NCBI RefSeq assembly: GCF_014873705.1
Contig: NZ_JADBDS010000001.1
Span: forward strand, 1,922,001-1,986,000
DNA from: Mycobacterium sp. OAS707
GTDB lineage: Bacteria > Actinomycetota > Actinomycetes > Mycobacteriales > Mycobacteriaceae
Direction: 5' to 3'
Length of the DNA: 64,000 nucleotides
Positions 51,440-60,326 of the stretch are shown here, piece after piece. Position numbers and translations under genes: made by a program. Each line of letters starts with the position of its first letter. Positions within the stretch are counted from its first letter, which is position 1. The notes under the pieces were generated by a model. It saw only the letters and a list, made by a program, of their open reading frames with translations, was not told the origin of the DNA and ran no database searches.

Positions 51440-54172
51440 ATGCCGGGCGTGGTGAGCCGTCCGCTGGAGATCCGCGCGGTTTCGGAGTTCCTGGAGTCGG
51501 CAGCCCATCAGCCGTCTGCACTCGTCATCGAGGGTGAGCCGGGGATAGGCAAGACCACGCTGTGGTTGTCGGCCGTCGAACGGGCGCGCGACAACGGTTG
51601 TCTCGTGTTCAGCGCCCGCGTTGGCCAGGCGGAGTCCATGCTCGCCTATGCGGCGGTGGCGGACCTGCTCCGTGACGTCGACCCGGGAGTCCTTGCCGGC
51701 TTGCCGGACGTCCAGCGCCTCGCCGTCGACCGGGTGTTGCTGCGTGCCAGCGGCGAGGATCACGCCACCGACCAACGCATCGTTGCGGCCGCCTTCGCGG
51801 CGGTCTTCGAATGCCTCGCAGCGGACGCGCGAGTGTTGATTGCGATCGACGATGCGCAGTGGCTGGACCGGTCCAGCCAGGACGTGATCTCGTTCGCCGC
51901 CCGGCGATTGCGAAGCCCGGTCGGGTTGTTGCTCACCGAACGGTCCGATGCAGATGGCGCGAACACGGCGTCGTGGCTGCAGTTGTCCAGGCCCGACGGC
52001 ATCGAAAGGTTGCATGTGGGGCCGCTGAGCCTTGGCGCGCTGCACGTGTTGATTTCCGGGCGCCTCGGCCATGCGTTCTCACGACCGACGATGGTGCGCA
52101 TCGCCGAAATCTCTGGGGGTAACCCGTTTTTCGCGCTCGAGTTGGCGCGCGCCATCGATCTCGGCTCCACGGGCCCGCAGACAGCGCTACCCGGTTCGCT
52201 TGCCGAATTGATGCGACTGCGGATCGGGCGGCTGGACCGCGACGCCCGAAAACTGTTGCTGGCGGCGGCATCCGTCGCCGATCCGACGGTCGAACTACTC
52301 ACGAAAGTCACCGGCGCTTCCATCGACTCGCTCGATGAAGCGGAAGCGAAGGGAATCGTCGGAATCGACGGCAATATGGTGCGTTTCACCCACCCGCTGC
52401 TGGCCCAGAGCGTCTATGCGGATGCGAGTGCGGCCGAGCGGCGTGCCATGCACAGGTCATTGGCGCGAACAGTGACGTTGCCCGAACTGAGGGCAAGGCA
52501 CATGGCGCTGGCAGCGTCCAGCGCGGACCCGGACACATTGCATGCCCTGGACACCGCGGCGGAAGAAGCCGCGGCCCGTGGCGCGCCTGCCGCCGCCGCC
52601 GAGCTCGTGGAGCTCGCGATCGGCCTCGGCGGCGACAGTCCCGATCGCCGAATCAACGGTGCGGTACACCATTTCAACGCCGGGGATCCCGAAAGAGCGC
52701 GGGCGTCTCTCGAGCCGACGTTGGGCGTGCTGACGTCTGGCGAGCGGCGCGGGGCCGCACTCAACTTGCTGGCCGGCATACACCTATACGACGACAACTG
52801 GAGCGAGGCCGTCGCTGTTCTCGAGCGGGCGCTGGCTGACGCAGAAGACAATCCGGCGCTGTTGGTGCAGACGCTGATCCTGCTGGCATTCGGTCAACGA
52901 ATGATTTCGAGATACGAAGAGTCGTTGGCCACCGCGCACACAGCGCTGACCGAGGCCGAGCGCTGTGGCGATGCGGCGCTAATCAGCAGTGCGTTGGCGA
53001 TGTCTGTCCAGCTGAACTTCATGTTCGGCAACGGCGTCGATGAAATCAGCCTTCGGCGCGCCGTAGAACTAGAGGACCCCGACGCCGATCTGCTTATTCC
53101 GTTCAGCGCCAGCATGATTGAAGGTTTGATCATGGCCTGGACAGGACGTCTGGACGCTGCCCACGCCAGAATGGAGGCGCTGCAACGCCGATGCACGGCG
53201 CGCGGCGCGGAAAACGACCTCACCGCCGTCGAGAGCTGCGAGGCCATAATCGAGATTTGGCGAGGAAACCTTGACGCCGCCGATCGACTTGCCGAAGAGG
53301 CTCTGTTGCGCGCCGAACAGGGCAGCGGGTCGCTTGGCATTGCGCTTTCTATGCAGGCAATGGCGATGGCTTACCTTGGGCGCGTGCAGGTCTCGCGAGA
53401 CGCAGCCCGCCACGCGTTGGAAATCGCGAGCCGCACTGCTTCACCACGCCTCGCGGAATGGCCCACGATGACCCTGGGATTTCTGGAGGTATCGCTCGGT
53501 CACTACGCCGAGGCGCTCGAGGTGCTTGCCCCGATGCGGCGAACGCTCGAGGCGATCCCCGGCACGGAGATCATGACCGCGTCGTTCATGCCCGACGCGG
53601 TCGAAGCCATGATCGCACTTGGCCGCAGCGACGAGGCTGAGCCGTTGATCGAGGCGCTGGAAAGCAATGGCCGCAGGCTCGATCGGTCGTGGATGCTCGC
53701 TGTCGGTGGTCGCTGCCGGGCCATGTTGTCGGCGGCGCGGGGCGATGTCGAGGCCGCCTCGGCCGAGGCGCAGGAGGCGATGGCCCAGCACGACCGACTG
53801 CCGATGCCGTTCGAGCGGGCGCGAACTCAGCTGTTGCTGGGCCAGCTCCAGCGTCGACAACGACAGAAGGAGCGCGCCAGGGCGACGCTGCGGGAGGCGC
53901 TGAAAACGTTCGAAGCGATCGGCGCACCGCTGTGGGCCGGGCGCGTTCAGTCCGAACTCGCCCGCGCAGAGGTGGTCCCGTCCCACGACCGATCGCTCAC
54001 GCCGTCTGAGCGGCGGGTGGCCGAGCTGGCGGCGTCGGGCATGACCAACAAGGACGTCGCGACCGCGTTGTTCATCAGCCCGAAGACGGTCGAGGCGAAC
54101 CTGGTGCGGATCTACCGCAAGCTGGGCATCAAGACGCGCGCGGAGCTGGGGCGGGTGATTGGGGAGCTGTAA
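51440..54172 (+). CDS. LAL-type LuxR-family transcriptional regulator (ATPase, TPR-like, HTH)
   Basis: A 910-residue regulator. Walker A GEPGIGKTT lies near residue 35 and Walker B LIAIDDAQWLD near residue 137, forming an STAND-type ATPase. A long helical TPR-like region follows, and the C-terminus is a LuxR helix-turn-helix (LTPSERRVAELAASGMTNKDVATALFISPKTVEANL). Such proteins bind a ligand, oligomerise with ATP and activate nearby genes. GGGGGTGA precedes the TTG/ATG start pair; ATG 51440 is preferred. The glycan operon lies upstream and the Wzz/kinase gene 167 bp downstream, making both likely targets. Confidence 0.93.
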   Translation: MPGVVSRPLEIRAVSEFLESAAHQPSALVIEGEPGIGKTTLWLSAVERARDNGCLVFSARVGQAESMLAYAAVADLLRDVDPGVLAGLPDVQRLAVDRVLLRASGEDHATDQRIVAAAFAAVFECLAADARVLIAIDDAQWLDRSSQDVISFAARRLRSPVGLLLTERSDADGANTASWLQLSRPDGIERLHVGPLSLGALHVLISGRLGHAFSRPTMVRIAEISGGNPFFALELARAIDLGSTGPQTALPGSLAELMRLRIGRLDRDARKLLLAAASVADPTVELLTKVTGASIDSLDEAEAKGIVGIDGNMVRFTHPLLAQSVYADASAAERRAMHRSLARTVTLPELRARHMALAASSADPDTLHALDTAAEEAAARGAPAAAAELVELAIGLGGDSPDRRINGAVHHFNAGDPERARASLEPTLGVLTSGERRGAALNLLAGIHLYDDNWSEAVAVLERALADAEDNPALLVQTLILLAFGQRMISRYEESLATAHTALTEAERCGDAALISSALAMSVQLNFMFGNGVDEISLRRAVELEDPDADLLIPFSASMIEGLIMAWTGRLDAAHARMEALQRRCTARGAENDLTAVESCEAIIEIWRGNLDAADRLAEEALLRAEQGSGSLGIALSMQAMAMAYLGRVQVSRDAARHALEIASRTASPRLAEWPTMTLGFLEVSLGHYAEALEVLAPMRRTLEAIPGTEIMTASFMPDAVEAMIALGRSDEAEPLIEALESNGRRLDRSWMLAVGGRCRAMLSAARGDVEAASAEAQEAMAQHDRLPMPFERARTQLLLGQLQRRQRQKERARATLREALKTFEAIGAPLWAGRVQSELARAEVVPSHDRSLTPSERRVAELAASGMTNKDVATALFISPKTVEANLVRIYRKLGIKTRAELGRVIGEL

Positions 54173-54339
54173 CCGGCAACAACCGCCATCCTGCAAGGTC
54201 CGAGCTGTTTCGCACTTTTTACCGCTGGTCTAGCTGTTTTCAAGTGGTAACGAAATCAACGACTGTATACTCCAGCAAACCGCAGCGATGCCCTGACCAA
54301 GGGCACGGGGGGCGGGACAAATAGCGCTGAGGGGGCGGA
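54173..54339 (+). promoter_or_regulatory. Promoter region of the Wzz/BY-kinase gene
   Basis: The 167-bp gap holds TATACT at 54266-54271, a good match to a primary-sigma -10 hexamer, about 70 bp upstream of the TTG start; no convincing -35 is seen. AGCTGTTT occurs twice, 29 bp apart (54203 and 54232). AGGGGG lies 3 nt before the start codon. The gap is clearly AT-richer than the regulator gene before it. Confidence 0.4.
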
Positions 54340-55782
54340 TTGACAATTCAAAATTTCCTGCGGCTCTTGCGAGCCCGGTGGATCACCATCTTCCTGGCCG
54401 TCGCCGTGGCCGTCGGCGGAGCCGCCGCGCTGACGCTGCTCACGACGCCGCTTTATGAGGCTTCCACGCGGCTATATGTCTCGACTACGGCCGGCGCCTC
54501 GGCGACCGATATTTATGAGGGCAATCTCCTGTCCCAGGAGCGCGTTTTCTCGTACGCCGAGCTACTGATGGGTAAGACGGCCGCTCAGCGAACAATCGAC
54601 AAGCTCCACCTCGATATGACCGCGCAACAGCTGCAAAAACAAGTCAAGGCGACGACAAAACGCCAGACGGTTCTGATAGACCTGGCGGTGCGGGACGCGT
54701 CGCCTACCAAAGCTCGCGACATCGCCAATACGTTATCCGACGAATTGGTCGAAATGGTCCGTGAATTGGAAACTTCGGGGTCTGGCGCCGAACCCGATGC
54801 TCGCGTGGTCGTAGAACAACGTGCCACGACTCCTACCGAGCCGGTAGTTCCGAAAACCGCGATCAATATGGCAGGTGGCCTCGCGCTCGGTGTACTGCTG
54901 GGAATCGCGTTAGCATTGCTTCGCGACCGCTTGGACAACACAATAAGAGACCAGCAAATTGTTGAAGAAATCACGGGTGTCGGAGTCGTCGGCAGCATCC
55001 CGTTCGACAAAGAGCTGCGGAATACGCCGGCGATCCATTTTGATAACGACAACACACCGGCTGCCGAAGCATTCCGCAAGTTGCGAACTAATTTGCAGTT
55101 CCTCGCGGTGGACAATCCCCCGCGCCTCATCGTTTTCACAAGTTCGGAGCCGAGCGAGGGTAAGACAACGGCGGCGATAAATACTGCGCTAGTGCTCGCA
55201 GAGTCCGAGCACAACGTAGTGCTTGTCGACGGTGATATGCGCCGGCCCCGGGTGGATAAATACCTTGACTTGATCGGTTCGGTGGGTTTTAGCACCGTGC
55301 TCAGTGGCGGCGCATCGCTTTCCGAGGTCTTGCAAAAGTCGAGGTTTCCCCGGCTAACCGTCCTAACTTCGGGCGCGATCCCGCCGAATCCGAGCGAGCT
55401 CCTCGCGTCGCTGGCAGCGCGGAAGGTGCTCAGTGAATTGCGCACGCGTTTCGATTACGTCATCGTGGACTCCTCACCGCTGCTCGCGGTGACCGACGGC
55501 GCGGTTCTAGCCGCCCATTCAGACGGCGCGCTAATCCTGGCACGGTATGGGCAAACCAAACGGGACCACCTAGCGTACGCGGTCAAAAACCTTGAAGATG
55601 TCGGCGCTTCACTTCTTGGTGCGGCATTTACCATGACGCCGGAAGGCAAAGGAGGCGCATACCACTACCGCTACTACGGCTCGTATGTCACGGGAAAACG
55701 ATCGGGCGGTCCCGGCGCGTCAGCCGACGGTTTTGACTCGTGGAGCGACGACGCCAAGCATCGCGCCCGACTAAGAGATTGA
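54340..55782 (+). CDS. Fused Wzz chain-length regulator and BY-type tyrosine autokinase
   Basis: A 480-residue polysaccharide co-polymerase fused to its kinase. Membrane helices at about 15-38 and 175-198 bracket an outer domain of the Wzz type. The cytoplasmic kinase has Walker A SSEPSEGKTT (Lys275), Walker A' VVLVDGDMRRP (293-303) and Walker B YVIVDSSP (Asp377). A C-terminal tyrosine cluster (Y441, 443, 445, 446, 449) is the likely autophosphorylation site. It controls chain length and export in Wzx/Wzy pathways. It starts at TTG. Codon use is less GC-biased than upstream genes. Confidence 0.92.
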   Translation: MTIQNFLRLLRARWITIFLAVAVAVGGAAALTLLTTPLYEASTRLYVSTTAGASATDIYEGNLLSQERVFSYAELLMGKTAAQRTIDKLHLDMTAQQLQKQVKATTKRQTVLIDLAVRDASPTKARDIANTLSDELVEMVRELETSGSGAEPDARVVVEQRATTPTEPVVPKTAINMAGGLALGVLLGIALALLRDRLDNTIRDQQIVEEITGVGVVGSIPFDKELRNTPAIHFDNDNTPAAEAFRKLRTNLQFLAVDNPPRLIVFTSSEPSEGKTTAAINTALVLAESEHNVVLVDGDMRRPRVDKYLDLIGSVGFSTVLSGGASLSEVLQKSRFPRLTVLTSGAIPPNPSELLASLAARKVLSELRTRFDYVIVDSSPLLAVTDGAVLAAHSDGALILARYGQTKRDHLAYAVKNLEDVGASLLGAAFTMTPEGKGGAYHYRYYGSYVTGKRSGGPGASADGFDSWSDDAKHRARLRD

Positions 55783-55813
55783 CCATGGGGAAGAGCTAGA
55801 TTAATGGGGGTAG

Positions 55814-56479
55814 GTGATCGGCTTGTCGCTGTCTGAAGCATTCAGAAATTTCGTGAATCGAGGCGTTCTTTTTTACAGCGTTCGAAATCGCAAAAGGAAA
55901 GCGCACAACATATCCCGCTGGATGAGAGAGCACGACTGTCGGACAGTCCTTCTCGTCGGGGTCTTGGGCGATGAATACTCGGGCTCCGACATCGCTAGCG
56001 CTGACATCGTCGAGAGAAGACTGCTGTCCGAATTTGATGTAAAAATGGGGATCAATATTGTCCCGGCCAACACCTCGTATCCGTTCATGGTTGCAGATGC
56101 ACGTGACCTCCCCTTCGAGGAAAATTACGTCGATTTCGCGTTGGCAAACGCCATCATCGAACATGTCGGCACCCGATCAGACCAGGCTCGTATGGTCTCG
56201 GAGATGAGTCGTGTCGCGCGCTGCTGGGTCATTACTACCCCCAACCTGTGGTTCCCAATTGAGGCCCATACCGCAACAGTTTTGCTGCACTGGCTGCCCT
56301 CTTGGCGTCAACGCCGAGCAGATCGCTTCCGACTGCTGTCGAAGCGAGATTTTGAATCGATGCTTCCGGAGGGTGCGCGAATCGATGGTTCTTTCTGGAG
56401 TCCGACGTTCACCGCATACTACTGCGGCCAGTGCGGTGCTCGATCCGAGCCAGTACATCACAAACTGACCAACTCTTAG
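55814..56479 (+). CDS. SAM-dependent methyltransferase-like protein
   Basis: A 221-residue protein with a class I methyltransferase layout: VLLVGVLGDEY in place of a standard glycine-rich motif I, VADARDLPFEENYVDFALANAIIEHVG as the motif II/III block, and CWVITTPNLWFPIEAHT late. The unusual motif I (no GxGxG) makes SAM use plausible but not certain. It starts at GTG 55814 behind GGGGGTAGG. It follows the Wzz/kinase gene by 31 bp, so they may be co-transcribed. A role in modifying a sugar or terminating chain growth is possible. Confidence 0.82.
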   Translation: MIGLSLSEAFRNFVNRGVLFYSVRNRKRKAHNISRWMREHDCRTVLLVGVLGDEYSGSDIASADIVERRLLSEFDVKMGINIVPANTSYPFMVADARDLPFEENYVDFALANAIIEHVGTRSDQARMVSEMSRVARCWVITTPNLWFPIEAHTATVLLHWLPSWRQRRADRFRLLSKRDFESMLPEGARIDGSFWSPTFTAYYCGQCGARSEPVHHKLTNS

Positions 56480-56503
56480 CACTGGTCGCGGCGCTGGAGT
56501 GAG

Positions 56504-58345
56504 TTAGCATAGGACCGCTCGACTGACCAGATCGCGATACCAGACTTCCAGCGAAAGCAGCGTCCAGATACGCAATTCCTCGTCACGACGTCCGCTGGTG
56601 TGGTCCACGAGAAGCCTCTTGACTGCGCCGCTATTTAGGTTATTTCCGACGTACGACGAAGGGCCGGTAAGCAGGTCGAATGCCAAGTCCTTCAGACCAT
56701 GTCGAAACCAGCGATCCAAGGGCACCCTGAAACCGATTTTGGGGCGGTGAACGATGTCGTCGGGTAGGTATCGGCGCGCCACTTGCTTCAGCACCCACTT
56801 AGTTGTGAAGCCCCTCGTCTTTAGGCGGCTTGGCAATTCGAAGGCCAGTTCAACTAGCCGATAATCCACGTAAGGGGGGCGGGATTCGAGCGACGCCGCC
56901 ATCGACATGCGATCACCGCGCTCAAGCATATTATCGGCGAGCCAAACACACGTATCCGCGTACAGCATCCGGCGCAAGCTATCTCCGCGCCCAAGGCGGT
57001 AAGGGTTGGGCGCCCTGCGCTGTGGTGGGCGGCCCGTTAGCAGCCTCCGTTCCGCCACCGTGAAGGGAGCAAACCAGCCGCGCAGCCGTTCTTCGTATCT
57101 TCTCTGCGCCAGGGCGCGGGCTACGGTCCTCATGCGGGCCTTGCCCGGGGGCAAAGATCTTTCAAACGACCCCAACAGCCCGACAGAGGGAACGGCACCT
57201 AGCCAACGGGTGGCGCCAGCAAAGATGTACTTGGGATAGCCGGCAAATAGTTCGTCGCTGCCTTCCCCGCTCAGCACGACTTTGACGTAATCGCGGGCAA
57301 GCTGGGCAAGCCGGAAGATCGCCACGTCTGCGGGCTCCGACAATGGTCCGTCCCGATGCCAACTCAACTTCCCCCAATTGTCGAGGAAGTCGTCTGCGGT
57401 GACCACGACCTCGTGATGGCTCGTCCCGGCAAGAGAAGCCACTCTGCGGGCCCATGGACTTTCGTCATGCCGCTCGTCGCCGAAACTTGCTCCGAACGTG
57501 TGCAGGACTTGGTCTGGATGTTCTCGCTTTACCATCGCGGTCAACAGGCTGCTATCAACGCCGCCCGACAGGTACACGCCGACCGGTACGTCGGCGACGA
57601 GGGACTCGTGCACAGAAGTCTTGAGTGCGCTGTCGACTAGTTGAATGGCCTCGGCGGTTGTCACCGCGCGCGGGATGGCCTGCGGAGGCAACTCCCAGTA
57701 GGCGGATTCGCGATACGTTCCGTCGGCCCTAACAACTAGGTGATGGCCCTGGGGCAGTTTGCGGACACCCTTGATGAGCGTGTGTGGACTGGGCACTGCG
57801 CGATGCGCCAAGTAATCGTGGAGGCTGTCCTCGTCTACCGAGGGCGAGTTGATGAGCGGCAGAAGCGCCTTGATTTCCGAAGCAAACGCGAACACGCCGG
57901 TGTCTGCGTAGTAGTACAGCGGCAGCACCCCGAGGCGGTCACGAAAAAGGTGCGTCTCGCCGGTCTCAGAGTCGTGTATCGCGTAGGCGAATTGGCCGCG
58001 CACTTGCTCTACTCCGGCGGGCCCGTATTTTTCGTAGGCGGCAAGCAGAACCTCGGTATCTCCCAGCGTGCGATACGGGTACGAAATATCCCGGCGCAAC
58101 TGCTGGTAGTTGAAGATCTCGCCATTAAAGACAAGGTGCCGAAGCCCATTTGAGCTGGCCATGGGCTGCTGGGAGCCCTGCAAATCAATGATCGACAGCC
58201 GTGTGTGCGCCATGCCAATCGAGCGGCCTAACCAGTGGTCCATTGCGTCCGGACCGCGATGACGCAACTGGTTTGCCATTGCTAATAGTGTCTCGGAGTC
58301 GATCGGCTTGCCGTCGGTCCGGCGGATCCCGGCTATCCCACACAT
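56504..58345 (-). CDS. asnB: Asparagine synthase-type glutamine amidotransferase
   Basis: A 613-residue AsnB-family enzyme. The N-terminal glutaminase begins MCGIAGIRR (Cys as nucleophile after Met removal), with RLSIIDL and FNGEIFNY. The synthase half carries the ATP loop VYLSGGVDSSLL and SGEGSDELFAGYP. GGAAGG lies 8 nt before the ATG. Members inside polysaccharide loci usually amidate a uronic acid or other carboxyl group, so this is probably a glycan-tailoring enzyme, not the housekeeping asparagine synthetase. It is the last gene of the minus-strand operon from the right edge and convergent with the methyltransferase. Confidence 0.9.
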   Translation of the reverse strand: MCGIAGIRRTDGKPIDSETLLAMANQLRHRGPDAMDHWLGRSIGMAHTRLSIIDLQGSQQPMASSNGLRHLVFNGEIFNYQQLRRDISYPYRTLGDTEVLLAAYEKYGPAGVEQVRGQFAYAIHDSETGETHLFRDRLGVLPLYYYADTGVFAFASEIKALLPLINSPSVDEDSLHDYLAHRAVPSPHTLIKGVRKLPQGHHLVVRADGTYRESAYWELPPQAIPRAVTTAEAIQLVDSALKTSVHESLVADVPVGVYLSGGVDSSLLTAMVKREHPDQVLHTFGASFGDERHDESPWARRVASLAGTSHHEVVVTADDFLDNWGKLSWHRDGPLSEPADVAIFRLAQLARDYVKVVLSGEGSDELFAGYPKYIFAGATRWLGAVPSVGLLGSFERSLPPGKARMRTVARALAQRRYEERLRGWFAPFTVAERRLLTGRPPQRRAPNPYRLGRGDSLRRMLYADTCVWLADNMLERGDRMSMAASLESRPPYVDYRLVELAFELPSRLKTRGFTTKWVLKQVARRYLPDDIVHRPKIGFRVPLDRWFRHGLKDLAFDLLTGPSSYVGNNLNSGAVKRLLVDHTSGRRDEELRIWTLLSLEVWYRDLVSRAVLC

Positions 58346-58390
58346 GCGAAGAACCTTCCCGGTTTCATTCCACGTTGAGTACGCACGCCG

Positions 58391-59398
58391 TTACCGACCG
58401 GCTTCGTGGGGAACACCCCATCGCAATCGGCGGCGGGCAAGTCGTTGCCTGCCACCGGTTGCCACGGCAACGCGTTCAATGGCCCGGCGGGGCATCAGCC
58501 CGGCAACTCCAATCACGATTGGCCCGGCCGACGGAAATTGATTGACGCCCCGCAGGGCGGTAATCACGGCTCGGACCCCTGCCCATGAACGAGCCGCTAA
58601 CGCGTAACGCAGTGGTTGCGCCGCAACGAAATCGACATAGACCGCTGGATCGCCACGGAGTAATTGGTTTGCCCAATCTAGAGACGCGCGCCAGTCGGTC
58701 GTCATTGAGATGGAAAGCGCTGAGCCGAGGTGAACGCGCGCCACAGCCTGGGGCGTTTGGACAAAGGTGGTCCCAGGCCTGCGGCCCAGTCGTATTAACC
58801 AATCCCAGTCTTGGTGCCGCACCAGCGACTCGTTCCAAGGTGTCGATGCCGCCAGTTCGCGGGGGAGAAGCAATGTGGGAGTGGTCAAAGTCGGGCGTCC
58901 GCCGTTCGGCGGCCGGCGTCGAAACAAATAATGCTCCACGGGCTCGCCGGCACCGATCAAACGGTCCGGGCATGGTCTGGACACGGCACCTTTGCGGGAT
59001 ACGAATAGCTGCCGGCCGGAAACCACGGTATGGGCCGGGTCCGACGCTTTCCCCAACAACGCAAGCTGCGCTTCAAGCTTCCCCGGCAACCATTCGTCAT
59101 CGTCATCAAGCAGCGCAACAATGTCGGCGGCGGCTGCCGAGATACCTATGTTCCGGGCACGGCAAGCGCCGACCCGGCCAGCAGTGCGGATGACACGATC
59201 CGCCAGACGGCCGACCCCAGCTGGCAGTTCAGGACCAGGTTCACCGTCGTAAACCACGATCACTTCCAGCGCCGCAGCGGAGCGCTGTGCACGCACACTA
59301 CGCAACGCTCTGATGAGCTCAGGCCTGCCGATTGACGGCACGATCACACTGACGGGGGTTGCTAGCGGCCTGCCGATGGCTGCTTTGTCTGCATCCAA
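58391..59398 (-). CDS. GT2-family glycosyltransferase
   Basis: A 335-residue GT-A enzyme: VSVIVPSIGRPELIRALRSV, VGACRARNIGISAAAADIVALLDDDDEWLPGKL (metal site), then RHQDWDWLIRLGRRPG as the acceptor region with the catalytic acid. The C-terminal third has a helical, partly hydrophobic character. It lies 45 bp upstream of the asnB-like gene on the same strand. It probably adds one sugar of the repeat unit. The 131-bp gap before it contains no recognisable gene. Confidence 0.88.
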   Translation of the reverse strand: MDADKAAIGRPLATPVSVIVPSIGRPELIRALRSVRAQRSAAALEVIVVYDGEPGPELPAGVGRLADRVIRTAGRVGACRARNIGISAAAADIVALLDDDDEWLPGKLEAQLALLGKASDPAHTVVSGRQLFVSRKGAVSRPCPDRLIGAGEPVEHYLFRRRPPNGGRPTLTTPTLLLPRELAASTPWNESLVRHQDWDWLIRLGRRPGTTFVQTPQAVARVHLGSALSISMTTDWRASLDWANQLLRGDPAVYVDFVAAQPLRYALAARSWAGVRAVITALRGVNQFPSAGPIVIGVAGLMPRRAIERVAVATGGRQRLARRRLRWGVPHEAGR

Positions 59399-59529
59399 TC
59401 CCGTATCCCCCCGGTGCGTCGCGCCAAGCCACTGTGGGCGCAGTCTCCTGTGTCAGCAAATAACCCCCCGACCACACTACGGCAACCCAGCGAACCGCGG
59501 ACACATCTAGACAGAGCCAGGACTAATTC

Positions 59530-60303
59530 TCATGGCACCGTGCGCATCGGCTTCTGGGCAACTAGTCCGTAACCCAACGGCAGGGTCTCGCTGCCGAGCA
59601 TCGATAATCGATAACCAGGGCGTGTGCGGTGGAAAGCCATTACGAGGCGATGAATTGAAGTGACGACGAAAGCCAGCCTAAAGTGTTCAAGCAATTTAGA
59701 AGAGAGGTCAGCCATCACCTCGATCCAGCCTCCCAACGGAACTAAATCAACGACTTCTAACCCCGCTTGACGTGCGAGTCGATCCAAAGCAAAACGCGTA
59801 TACCTGTAATAATCGTAGGGGCCTTCATGTATCCAGTAGATAAACGGCACGTTCAATAGTAGTCGACCGCCGGGCTTAAGTATGCGCGCGATTTCTGACA
59901 TCAGCAAAGCGGGCTCACTAATGTGTTCGAGCACATCCGAAAGAACAACCACATCGAAAGAATCAGAATTCAGACCCTCCAGGGGGAAATTTAGATCGAG
60001 CATCAAATCGACCATTGAATCGGTGTGTGGTGAATTCGGCCAGTCCACCAGAAGAATCGAAGAACAGTACTCTCGGTACGCTCCCAGCAAAGGGGCCTTC
60101 CCGCAACCCAAATCTACCAAATCGCCCGATACCCACCGCGGTATCGTACGCGAGTAAAACTGTCCGACGAGATCTGCGATGATGCGCGAGTGGCACGGCA
60201 ATTCACGTCTGTTTTTCGAGGCTCGGACGAACGGTCCGTCAACCGCATATTTCGATTCGCGCCATTCGCCCAGCCGCTGCAAGTCACTCCCCCGACCATC
60301 CAT
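59530..60303 (-). CDS. Class I SAM-dependent methyltransferase
   Basis: A 257-residue methyltransferase: GDLVDLGCGKAPLLGAY as motif I, MLDLNFPLEGLNSDSFDVVVLSDVLEHI in the middle and LKPGGRLLLNVPFIYWIHEGPYDYYRYT late. The IHEGPYDYYRYT block is common in methyltransferases of surface-polysaccharide loci. It may methylate a sugar hydroxyl or cap the chain. It lies 23 bp upstream-to-stop from the GT4 gene on the same strand, within the right-hand operon. Confidence 0.9.
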   Translation of the reverse strand: MDGRGSDLQRLGEWRESKYAVDGPFVRASKNRRELPCHSRIIADLVGQFYSRTIPRWVSGDLVDLGCGKAPLLGAYREYCSSILLVDWPNSPHTDSMVDLMLDLNFPLEGLNSDSFDVVVLSDVLEHISEPALLMSEIARILKPGGRLLLNVPFIYWIHEGPYDYYRYTRFALDRLARQAGLEVVDLVPLGGWIEVMADLSSKLLEHFRLAFVVTSIHRLVMAFHRTRPGYRLSMLGSETLPLGYGLVAQKPMRTVP

Positions 60304-60326
60304 TCAGCCACGCTGCCTTCGCCGAC

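Noticed and set aside
50499..54213. Ten-base sequence GCTGTTTCGC present at 50499 and 54204 as a shared operator
   Set aside because: Only two copies, no symmetry and uneven placement; chance is likely given the amount of non-coding DNA scanned.
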